Shown piece by piece: positions 1 to 5,137 of a DNA stretch of 5,912 bases. The notes under the pieces are model-generated. The model was not told the DNA's origin, searched no databases, and saw only the letters and a program-made list of their open reading frames with translations. Numbering within the stretch: position 1 is the first letter of the stretch; the number at the start of each line of letters is the position of its first letter. The translations under genes were made by a program, and so were the position numbers. This DNA is from DASSOY01 sp035776675 (GTDB taxonomy: Bacteria; Bacillota; Bacilli; Bacillales; DASSOY01), in NCBI GenBank assembly GCA_035776675.1, contig DASTWO010000012.1:1-5912 (forward strand), read 5' to 3'.

Positions 1-1
1 G

Positions 2-271
2 GGAAGAAACAGATCAGGAAAGACACCTATTCCAATGGCGATTTTTTCTGTACCTTTGCAAACCACTTCCGTGATCTCCCCTGGGGGAGGCGGAACAGGA
101 TCAGGGTCGTTCACCCCTGTTTTTGGAGTCATGACAGGGAATCAACGAATGAGTACGGGGTCTGAAGGTCTTCTGATTTCTTCTTTTCAAGGACTTAGAG
201 ATCAGTGGGAACATGCACCACCTTTACCACCGCCTAAACAAGCTTCTTCTTTCTCAAATGGAATTATTTAA
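2..271 (+). CDS. 3' part of a Gly/Pro-rich hypothetical protein (5' end outside the window or ATG at 35)
   Basis: I do not recognise this protein. The frame is open from the left edge of the window to TAA at 269-271. The first in-frame ATG is at 35, but only a weak, distant AGGAA precedes it, so the gene may begin upstream. The visible product is hydrophilic, with a PGGGGTGSGS stretch near the middle, a PPLPPP run near the end and no membrane segment. It stops 29 bp before the start of the secreted repeat protein, with no terminator between, so the two may be co-transcribed. The Gly/Pro-rich make-up would fit a linker or tail of a surface or spore protein, but that is a guess. It could also be a chance open frame, though nothing on the opposite strand competes for the region. 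Confidence 0.45.
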   Translation, partial: GRNRSGKTPIPMAIFSVPLQTTSVISPGGGGTGSGSFTPVFGVMTGNQRMSTGSEGLLISSFQGLRDQWEHAPPLPPPKQASSFSNGII

Positions 272-284
272 TAAAAAAAGGAAG

Positions 285-290
285 AAGGAG
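285..290 (+). promoter_or_regulatory. Ribosome binding site of the repeat-protein gene
   Basis: AAGGAG lies 10 nt before the ATG at 301. It supports the + strand gene over the long antisense frame across the same region. Confidence 0.7.
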
Positions 291-300
291 CGATTCAATC

Positions 301-1005
301 ATGAAATTGAATGGAAAAACGGTTGTAAAGTCTTTCGTATTCGCAGGTGCCTTGTCAGCAACGGCTTTGATCGGAGGAAACGTCAGTGAAGCTTCTGGCC
401 TGGATCTTTCGGTCAATCTTACCGGAGATAACGTCATATCCGTTAACCAAAATGAGGAAGATGACAGCTCAACGGATGTGGAATTGGCTGTAAGTGGTGG
501 CGCTGATGTCGGCGTGAAAGCGAACGCGGATGTTGAAAGCAACACCACCGCAGACGTCGATGAAGATTCCGAAGCTGTTGGAACGGAACAAAGTTCAACG
601 GACGTGGAATCGGCTGTAAATGGTAGCGCGAATGTCGGCGAGGAAGCGAACGCGGATGTTGAAAGCAACACCACCGCAGACGTCGATGAGGATTCCGAAG
701 TTGTTGGAATGGAGAAAGGTTCAACGGATGTGGAATCGGCTGTAAATGGTAGCGCGAATGTCGGCGAGGAAGCGAACGCGGATGTTGAAAGCAACACCAC
801 CGCAGACGTCAACGAAGATTCCGAAGCTGTTGGAACGGAACAAAGTTCAACGGATGTGGAATCGGCTGTAAGTGGTAGCACGAATGTCGGCGTGAAAGCG
901 AACGCGGATGTTGAAAGCAACACCACCGCAGACGTCGATGAGGATTCCGAAGTTGTTGGAATGGAGAAAAGGTTCAACGGATGTGGAATCGGCTGTAAAT
1001 GGTAG
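301..1005 (+). CDS. Secreted acidic 42-residue tandem-repeat protein, frameshifted near its 3' end
   Basis: No known family is recognised. The N-terminus is a classical signal peptide: Lys residues within the first 10, a hydrophobic stretch at about residues 12-25, and a likely cleavage after Ala31 (SEA|SG). The mature part is acidic (many Asp and Glu) and built from 42-residue repeats containing ADVESNTTADVDEDSE and STDVESAVNGSANVGEEA, with V/A residues spaced like short beta strands. There is no LPXTG sorting signal, lipobox or transmembrane helix, so the product as read should be released or held non-covalently. The reading frame ends at TAG 1003-1005 with a non-repeat tail rich in Cys, Gly and Trp. 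This happens because an A run at 967-970 has four A instead of the three in the sister unit at 715-717. Removing one A would extend the protein to TAG at 1103-1105 (267 residues), still in repeat sense. Ca2+ binding or beta-solenoid folding is possible but unproven. Confidence 0.75.
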   Translation: MKLNGKTVVKSFVFAGALSATALIGGNVSEASGLDLSVNLTGDNVISVNQNEEDDSSTDVELAVSGGADVGVKANADVESNTTADVDEDSEAVGTEQSSTDVESAVNGSANVGEEANADVESNTTADVDEDSEVVGMEKGSTDVESAVNGSANVGEEANADVESNTTADVNEDSEAVGTEQSSTDVESAVSGSTNVGVKANADVESNTTADVDEDSEVVGMEKRFNGCGIGCKW

Positions 1006-1076
1006 CGCGAATGTCGGCGAGGAAGCGAACGCGGACGTTGAAGGCAATACCAATGCAGACGTCGATGAAGATTCCG
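466..1076 (+). repeat. 126-bp tandem repeat array, about 4.9 units, with a 252-bp higher-order pattern
   Basis: The landmark AACGCGGA(T/C)GTTGAA recurs at 523, 649, 775, 901 and 1028. The first three spacings are exactly 126 bp and the last is 127 bp. A partial unit (466-522) precedes and another (1028-1076) follows. The units are nearly identical in DNA, not just in protein. They alternate: units 1 and 3 encode EAVGTEQS, whereas units 2 and 4 encode EVVGMEK. This suggests that a two-unit block was duplicated. Such arrays can expand or contract by slipped pairing or recombination. Confidence 0.95.
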
Positions 1077-1105
1077 TCTTTGACGGGGATTCGATCCGTC
1101 TATAG
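967..1105 (+). other. Out-of-frame 3' continuation of the repeat protein, starting at the extra A
   Basis: After the four-A run at 967-970, the +1 frame reads GSTDVESAVNGSANVGEEA, another half repeat, and a non-repeat end (FDGDSIRL) to TAG at 1103-1105. It matches the repeat consensus with no stop, so the lesion is either recent, a sequencing error, or bypassed by slippage. In the zero frame the site reads AAA AGG T. A +1 slip of the lysine tRNA on AAAA before an AGG codon would restore the long product. Confidence 0.8.
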
Positions 1106-1126
1106 TCGGTTTTTCGAAAAAACGAC
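1105..1126 (+). repeat. Short inverted repeat just after the repeat gene
   Basis: GTCG and five T are mirrored by five A and CGAC around a central CG, with one G/A mismatch. It begins at the last base of the restored-frame stop codon. It could fold as a hairpin in RNA but has no T tract after it, so it is not the terminator. Confidence 0.5.
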
Positions 1127-1157
1127 GTACAGAGACATATACAACTGTTAGTAAATT

Positions 1158-1191
1158 GTGCCGAGGGGATATGCCTTCGGCACTTTTTTTT
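1158..1191 (+). terminator. Intrinsic terminator after the repeat-protein gene
   Basis: GTGCCGAGGG (1158-1167) pairs with CCTTCGGCAC (1174-1183) as a 10-bp stem with one G-U pair and the loop GATATG. Eight T follow at 1184-1191. It closes the first transcription unit and isolates fosB. Confidence 0.93.
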
Positions 1192-1194
1192 CAC

Positions 1195-1222
1195 TGTTCA
1201 TTTTCAAATTTTCCGTTATGAT
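1195..1222 (+). promoter_or_regulatory. Possible sigma-A promoter for fosB-tadA
   Basis: TATGAT at 1217-1222 matches five of six bases of the -10 consensus. The best -35 at standard spacing is the poor TGTTCA at 1195-1200 (16-bp spacer). I saw no convincing extracytoplasmic-function sigma promoter (TGAAAC...CGTA type) between the terminator and fosB. The leader contains a small hairpin (ACGAG/CTCGT, 1238-1254) of unknown meaning. Confidence 0.35.
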
Positions 1223-1284
1223 AAATAACAAGGACGGACGAGTAGTATCCTCGTGCATGATTGCGGTCAGTGCTTTGTAAAAAG

Positions 1285-1291
1285 AGAGGAG
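1285..1291 (+). promoter_or_regulatory. fosB ribosome binding site
   Basis: AGAGGAG is separated by 8 nt from the ATG at 1300, which fixes that start. Confidence 0.75.
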
Positions 1292-1299
1292 TTGAATAA

Positions 1300-1722
1300 A
1301 TGGAGGTTAACGGAATCAATCATTTGACGTTCTCCGTTTCCGATTTGGAAAGCTCGATCAATTTTTATCAGCATGTATTTGGGGCACAATTGCTTGTAAA
1401 AGGTGAAAACACGGCTTATTTTGATTTAAACGGGCTTTGGCTGGCCTTAAATGTTGAAAAAGATATCCCAAGAAACGAAATCCACGAGTCCTACACCCAT
1501 GTTGCTTTTTCGATTGACGAGGCTAAATTTGATCAAATGGTAGAGAAATTGGCGTCTTTGAAAGTTAACATTTTACCGGGAAGACAACGGGATGAGCGGG
1601 ATCAAAAATCGATTTACTTTACCGATCCGGACGGACATAAGTTTGAGTTTCACACGGGTACGCTCCAGGATAGACTGGACTATTACAAGGCGGCTAAGCC
1701 TGATATGGAGTTTTACATATGA
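1300..1722 (+). CDS. fosB: FosB metallothiol transferase (fosfomycin resistance)
   Basis: This cytoplasmic enzyme of the glyoxalase/VOC fold adds a thiol, bacillithiol in Bacillales, to the epoxide of fosfomycin using a divalent metal, which inactivates the drug. The 140-residue length is normal for FosB. Both VOC modules are present: the first begins GINHLTFSVSDLE and the second SYTHVAFSID. The metal ligands fall where expected: His8, His67 and Glu116 (in DPDGHKFEFHTGTLQDRL, the strongest family signature). The conserved PRNEI and GRQRDERD segments, which shape the substrate and anion pocket, are intact. The C-terminus (MEFY) is also typical. The stop overlaps the start of tadA by 4 bp. Related FosA or FosX enzymes are less likely, because the whole sequence reads as Bacillus-type FosB. 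Resistance in this host is inferred, not shown. Confidence 0.93.
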   Translation: MEVNGINHLTFSVSDLESSINFYQHVFGAQLLVKGENTAYFDLNGLWLALNVEKDIPRNEIHESYTHVAFSIDEAKFDQMVEKLASLKVNILPGRQRDERDQKSIYFTDPDGHKFEFHTGTLQDRLDYYKAAKPDMEFYI

Positions 1723-2198
1723 TACAAGATGAAAAATATATGAGAATGGCTATAGAGCAAGCAAAAAGAGCGTCTGTGCTCGGCGAAGTGCCGATTGGGG
1801 CGGTCATTGTAAAAAATGATGAGGTAATCGCGTCGGCTTTCAATCTGCGTGAATCCTTACAGCGAGCGACGGGGCATGCGGAAATATTGGCGATCGACAA
1901 AGCGTGTGAAGAGACAGGCTTTTGGCGCCTGACTGACTGTACTTTGTATGTCACGCTGGAACCTTGTGCAATGTGCAGTGGGGCGATCGTGCAGTCGCGA
2001 ATTGAGCGTGTCGTCTATGGCGCCCCGGACCCGAAAGGCGGGTGTGCGGGCACGTTGATGAATCTGTTGGAGGAAGGCCGATTTAATCATCAGGCTGATG
2101 TGGTGCCCGGTGTGCTCGGCGAAGAATGCGGACAATTGCTCACAGACTTTTTCAAAGCCTTGCGAGCCAAATCCCGGAATGAAAAGACTCGCTTGTAA
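1719..2198 (+). CDS. tadA: tRNA-specific adenosine deaminase TadA
   Basis: TadA converts A34 to inosine in the anticodon of tRNA-Arg(ACG), letting one tRNA read three Arg codons; it is normally essential in bacteria. The 159 residues match the family length. Zinc and catalytic residues are complete: His53-Ala-Glu55 (zinc ligand and proton-shuttling Glu) and Pro82-Cys-Ala-Met-Cys86 with Cys83 and Cys86 as zinc ligands. GEVPIGAV near the N-terminus, DPKGGCAGTLMNLL and RFNHQADVV are characteristic of Bacillota TadA. The ATG at 1719 is supported by GGAG at 1707-1710, 8 nt upstream inside the end of fosB, and by the ATGA overlap (1719-1722), which implies translational coupling. In Bacillus subtilis tadA is next to the SRP RNA gene and dnaX; neither follows here, so the locus differs. 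A general cytidine/guanine deaminase is unlikely given the TadA-specific segments. Confidence 0.94.
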   Translation: MIQDEKYMRMAIEQAKRASVLGEVPIGAVIVKNDEVIASAFNLRESLQRATGHAEILAIDKACEETGFWRLTDCTLYVTLEPCAMCSGAIVQSRIERVVYGAPDPKGGCAGTLMNLLEEGRFNHQADVVPGVLGEECGQLLTDFFKALRAKSRNEKTRL

Positions 2199-2250
2199 AT
2201 CTTAAATAGGTCCCTTACCGTGGAGAAAAAAGAAAATATCAGGGTATTTA

Positions 2251-2288
2251 GCCCACCAAATAACAACCATTTTGGTGTGCCTTTTTTT
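2251..2288 (+). terminator. Intrinsic terminator after tadA
   Basis: GCCCACCAAA (2251-2260) pairs with TTTGGTGTGC (2271-2280), with one internal mismatch and a 10-nt loop. Seven T follow at 2282-2288. It lies about 50 bp past the tadA stop and separates fosB-tadA from the lipoprotein gene. Confidence 0.85.
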
Positions 2289-2351
2289 GTTGTTGTATCA
2301 ATCATTATGTTGTTTCATCTTGCGTTTTAAAAAGAGATTGGGGTTGTAAAG

Positions 2352-3473
2352 GTGAAGAAAAGCAAAATTTTTATCGTGGCCTCTTTGTTAGCCGTTTTAT
2401 TAGTTGGAATGTCTGCCTGTAGTCATACATCTGGTGAGGATACATCCACAAAAAACGAGTCAAAAGCTGATAACACATCTCAAAGTACAGATGATTCTTC
2501 TCAATCAAAGGGTTCATCCACCGACAGTACAGTAAAATCCGATAATAGCGGTAAGAAGAATGATGACGAACAAACTTCAAATAGTTCCGATAAGGTTGCA
2601 AAAGATACGATAGCGAATACAGCTTCTAAAAATAGCGACCCAAAAGAAATTTTTTACGGCCAGTGGCAAATTCAACAAACCATAGCATTTGGCCCTGCAG
2701 GGACTTATAGTAGCGACGAACTCAAAACTTTAGAAGGTAAACCATTAACATTCTCGAAAAAAAGGGCAACTTGTTTTGGTGACCAAATGGATTCTTTGAA
2801 CCATACTATAACTAATCCTGTTTATAAAAGAACAGTTAGGTCTAAAAAAGATTTTGAATCAGGTTATCGTGTTACATTCGATAAATTAGGGATTAAAGAG
2901 GATTCTATTACTGAGGTTGATGCAACTGGCACAAAAGGAATTTGCAACGTTTTCTTCATTACGCAAGACAACAATAAACTCATTTTATATGGCGGTGGTG
3001 TATTTTTTGAACTTGATAGATTCTCGAATCAAAATCAATCAACAGGCGATAAGGAAGTCAGAGAAACACTATCCCAGTATTCTAGTGAACAAATTGAATA
3101 CGCTCGAGTTTGGTTGCAACTTGGACCCAATCAGGACTTAGCGCATTTGAATGTTCGACATATCCCAGCTGGTACACCGCTTAATCCTGATGATGATACC
3201 AATGTTGGCTATCCAGAAGATGTTATCCAACTAAGTGGTTCACGAATAGTAGATGGAATAGTGACGTATAGTAGTAATGGGGATGGCACGATCAATGTAT
3301 ACAACGTCCCATATCGTTGGTATGGTGGCTTTTCTCGTCCTGATAATGTAAGCGTGGAAGAAATTCGAGAAGAAATGAAGCGTATTATTAATAATACAAA
3401 GCTAGTGTACGTTGACCCAGGTGACGCTGATAAAATCATAAAATTAATCAAATTGCTAGATGTTCATAAGTAA
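2352..3473 (+). CDS. Two-domain extracytoplasmic lipoprotein of unknown function
   Basis: The product (373 residues) starts with a lipoprotein signal: KKSK, a hydrophobic core at about 6-20, and the lipobox Met20-Ser-Ala-Cys23, so it should be lipid-anchored on the outer face of the membrane. Residues 24-98 are a low-complexity Ser/Thr/Asp/Lys/Asn spacer. Domain 1 (about 99-224) begins FYGQWQIQQTIAFGP and contains Cys141 and Cys198, which could form a disulfide; its GxW-like start and alternating strands suggest a beta-barrel, lipocalin-like fold. Domain 2 (about 235-371) contains EYARVWLQLG, NVRHIPAGTP and LVYVDPGD. From memory such segments recur in Bacillota lipoproteins, but I can give no function. 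The start is GTG at 2352; the upstream GGGG (2340-2343) is a weak ribosome site, while AAAGGTGA overlaps the start itself. Base composition is clearly more AT-rich than fosB-tadA or the genes to the right, suggesting horizontal acquisition. Confidence 0.85.
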   Translation: MKKSKIFIVASLLAVLLVGMSACSHTSGEDTSTKNESKADNTSQSTDDSSQSKGSSTDSTVKSDNSGKKNDDEQTSNSSDKVAKDTIANTASKNSDPKEIFYGQWQIQQTIAFGPAGTYSSDELKTLEGKPLTFSKKRATCFGDQMDSLNHTITNPVYKRTVRSKKDFESGYRVTFDKLGIKEDSITEVDATGTKGICNVFFITQDNNKLILYGGGVFFELDRFSNQNQSTGDKEVRETLSQYSSEQIEYARVWLQLGPNQDLAHLNVRHIPAGTPLNPDDDTNVGYPEDVIQLSGSRIVDGIVTYSSNGDGTINVYNVPYRWYGGFSRPDNVSVEEIREEMKRIINNTKLVYVDPGDADKIIKLIKLLDVHK

Positions 3474-3496
3474 GCTAACGTGTGCCTTAATTGAAC

Positions 3497-3530
3497 AAAA
3501 GGAGCTTGGATACGTCCCAAGCTCCTTTTT
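3497..3530. terminator. Bidirectional intrinsic terminator between convergent genes
   Basis: AAAAGGAGCTTGG (3497-3509) and CCAAGCTCCTTTT (3517-3529) form a perfect 13-bp stem with a 7-nt loop. The + strand has T at 3526-3530 and the - strand has four T on the other side. It lies 23 bp past the lipoprotein stop and 9 bp past the dinB stop, so it can end both transcripts. Confidence 0.93.
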
Positions 3531-3538
3531 GCTTCGGT

Positions 3539-4027
3539 TTACAGATATAGATCAAACATATTGATGTCATAGCCGAGTTGCTTCATGTAATTAAAAAACT
3601 GGGCGCGATGGTGGAAAATGTGAGTGACGGTTTCTGTGAGCCAACGCGCCTGAGTCGTTCCTTCCTCAAGGTAAAAGGCAGTTGTTTCTTTCGTAAGAAA
3701 GTCTTCGTCGGACAAGGAGGTCATGTAAGTCTTCAGTGCCTCATACCCCTTGTTCATGGCTTCTCCCAATTCGTTTTGCGATTTTATAGCCTCGTATTGA
3801 GCTTCAAGTTTCTGAATTTCCTCTTGCGCTTTCTCTTGCATGATCCCCAGATCAACTTCGGGGATGGCCACGAGATGTTCCGCTAATTCTTTTAAGGTAC
3901 GCATGTTGATTGCGGGGCGGTAGTCCCAGTCATTATCATTGACTTTCCCGATTAGATGGTTCGTTGAGCGTACGCCAACCGCCATTTCATCCAATAACAC
4001 ATTTCTTAAAGTGTTGACTGCTTCCAT
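3539..4027 (-). CDS. DinB-like metal-dependent four-helix protein
   Basis: The 162-residue product fits the DinB/YfiT-like superfamily: four-helix bundles with a three-His metal site, many of which act as bacillithiol- or mycothiol-dependent transferases or have unknown substrates. The expected ligands are His51 (in LKELAEHLVAIP), His136 and His140 (in TETVTHIFHHRAQFFNYMKQLGY). The length and the MFDLYL end are typical of the Bacillus group. The ATG at 4027 is preceded by AAGGA (4037-4041) at 9 nt. The gene is the last of the - strand cluster, 79 bp or more after the WYL regulator, with its own operator-promoter module at 4061-4092. Despite the name, DNA-damage induction is not implied, and no LexA box was noticed. 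The substrate cannot be told. Since FosB is also a thiol transferase, bacillithiol use is an attractive but untested link. Confidence 0.87.
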   Translation of the reverse strand: MEAVNTLRNVLLDEMAVGVRSTNHLIGKVNDNDWDYRPAINMRTLKELAEHLVAIPEVDLGIMQEKAQEEIQKLEAQYEAIKSQNELGEAMNKGYEALKTYMTSLSDEDFLTKETTAFYLEEGTTQARWLTETVTHIFHHRAQFFNYMKQLGYDINMFDLYL

Positions 4028-4060
4028 TTTTCATCATCCTTCCTGTTTTTAATCCCTTTT

Positions 4061-4092
4061 AACGTATCATTGAATACTGACAGATGGTGTCA
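4061..4092 (-). promoter_or_regulatory. dinB operator-promoter module
   Basis: On the - strand the order is TGACA-CCATC-TGTCA (a perfect inverted repeat, 4092-4078), 2 nt, ATTCAATG, one base, then TACGTT (4066-4061) as a weak -10 preceded by the extended TG. The same arrangement lies before the regulator gene. With this -10, transcription would start near 4054, giving a leader of about 27 nt before the ATG at 4027. The operator would cover roughly -38 to -24, where a bound protein would meet RNA polymerase. Confidence 0.6.
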
Positions 4093-4106
4093 TGATTTAT
4101 AAAAGT

Positions 4107-5051
4107 TTAGTCATAGATTTCTGCGAGCGACTGTAATTTTTGTTTAAGGTGCTGAATGGCTTCAGGTGGTTCTAAAATGGTTGCTTCGGTGCCGAAATTC
4201 CAAATGAGATCGGCGAAATAACTGAGTTGTGTGGCCGGGATTTCTGTATCTATCCGGCCGGTTCCGTCCTGACGGGTTTGCACCAAATGTTCCAGATCCA
4301 GTTCGGATTCCGCCCGTCTGGCTCCTTCACGCGTTAACTCAACGACAAAGGGAATCGGGTCGGGACAGTCTTGTTCCGATAAGCGAATCCAATCTGCTAT
4401 AGATTGATAAGCCAGATTTGTGGTCTCAGCGTCCGTTAGTTCTGCATTATGGATTCGGTCAGCCCGGAACAAACGAAACGCCTCGCGTTTAAAGCAATAG
4501 GCGGGACAGTACCAGAAGCCTTTGTAGCTGTAGAGGCCAACAGGTTGGATGGTTCTTTTTGCAATGCCTGTTTGACTGTCATATTCAATGAGGACGGCTG
4601 ATTGCTCGATGGCTGCTTCTAAGATGGTTTCCAAATGGTCAGCGGGTTGGGCATGGCGCGGATTCCAGAATACGATGCGGTCTTTCATGGCATCGATGCG
4701 GTTCCGGACGTCTTCCGGCAAATGCAGGTAGAATTTCTCGAGAGCAGAACGGGTTTCGGTCTGAAAGGGCAGCGATCCGAAGAACTGTAACGATTGATAG
4801 GCGAAAAACATGGCCACGACTTCCCATTCCTTAAAGAGAATGGGCGGCAACATTCGGTTGTTCAATAGGTTATAGCCGCCGCTTGCGCCAACCTCGGAAT
4901 ACAGAGGGACCCCGAGAGCGCTCAACTCATCCAAATCACGGAGAATGGTGCGATAGGAGACGCCGAACTCTTCCGCCAACTCTCGCGCAGTGAACTTTCT
5001 CTTCGCATTTACTATCATCATCAGTTCAATTAAACGCTGTGTCTTCGACAT
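4107..5051 (-). CDS. YafY-type HTH/WYL transcriptional regulator
   Basis: This is a DNA-binding regulator of the HTH_11-WYL-WCX type. With the start at 5051 it has 314 residues, normal for the family. A winged helix-turn-helix occupies about 1-60 (FTARELAEEFGVSYRTILRDL, then the wing GVPLYSEVGASGGY). A linker follows, then a WYL domain at about 140-206 with Trp180-Tyr181-Cys182 in the signature place and RLFRADRI at 193-200, and a C-terminal WCX-like part at about 230-312. WYL domains sense small ligands or nucleic acid; the ligand here is unknown. The frame stays open to an ATG at 5075, but that would be only about 4 nt from the predicted transcript start with no ribosome site. MSKTQRLIEL at 5051 matches family N-termini as I remember them and has GAGG/GGATG-like sequence before it. 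It probably controls itself and dinB. Confidence 0.9.
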   Translation of the reverse strand: MSKTQRLIELMMIVNAKRKFTARELAEEFGVSYRTILRDLDELSALGVPLYSEVGASGGYNLLNNRMLPPILFKEWEVVAMFFAYQSLQFFGSLPFQTETRSALEKFYLHLPEDVRNRIDAMKDRIVFWNPRHAQPADHLETILEAAIEQSAVLIEYDSQTGIAKRTIQPVGLYSYKGFWYCPAYCFKREAFRLFRADRIHNAELTDAETTNLAYQSIADWIRLSEQDCPDPIPFVVELTREGARRAESELDLEHLVQTRQDGTGRIDTEIPATQLSYFADLIWNFGTEATILEPPEAIQHLKQKLQSLAEIYD

Positions 5052-5085
5052 CGTCCATCCATCCCTCATTGTCATGGTTCTTGTT

Positions 5086-5117
5086 ATTATAACATTGAAT
5101 CATGACGTTAAATGTCA
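5086..5117 (-). promoter_or_regulatory. Regulator operator-promoter module
   Basis: On the - strand: TGACA-TTTAA-CGTCA (5117-5103, an inverted repeat with one imperfect position), 2 nt, ATTCAATG, one base, then a perfect TATAAT (5091-5086) with extended -10 TG. Predicted transcription start is near 5079, 28 nt before the ATG at 5051. Spacing is identical to the dinB copy. No good -35 lies at 17 bp, which fits reliance on the extended -10, an activator, or both. Confidence 0.68.
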
Positions 5118-5137
5118 GGGTTCGGTTTCGAATTAGG

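Noticed and set aside
443..724. Second antisense repetitive frame, rich in Arg, His and Pro
   Set aside because: Another shadow of the same repeats in a different frame, with odd composition and no start signals.
264..977. Long antisense open frame (237 codons), also repetitive
   Set aside because: It mirrors the 126-bp array, so one stop-free unit keeps the whole frame open. It has no ribosome site or recognisable fold, whereas the + strand has a signal peptide and AAGGAG.
1106..1299. Riboswitch or sigma-W promoter before fosB
   Set aside because: Only a 5-bp hairpin at 1238-1254 and a -10-like TATGAT are visible; no TGAAAC/CGTA pair or known aptamer core was found.
2262..2294. AACAAC in the terminator loop against GTTGTT after the T tract, as an antiterminator or attenuator
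   Set aside because: The match is six bases in low-complexity sequence, and no leader peptide or ligand-binding structure accompanies it.
2199..2351. SRP RNA gene expected after tadA by analogy with Bacillus
   Set aside because: The 153-bp gap lacks the conserved SRP core (GGAAGCAGCC-like) and holds a terminator instead.
3627..3641. Third TGACG-N5-TGTGA operator-like site
   Set aside because: It sits inside the dinB coding region, has a broken arm and lacks the ATTCAATG and -10 parts of the module.
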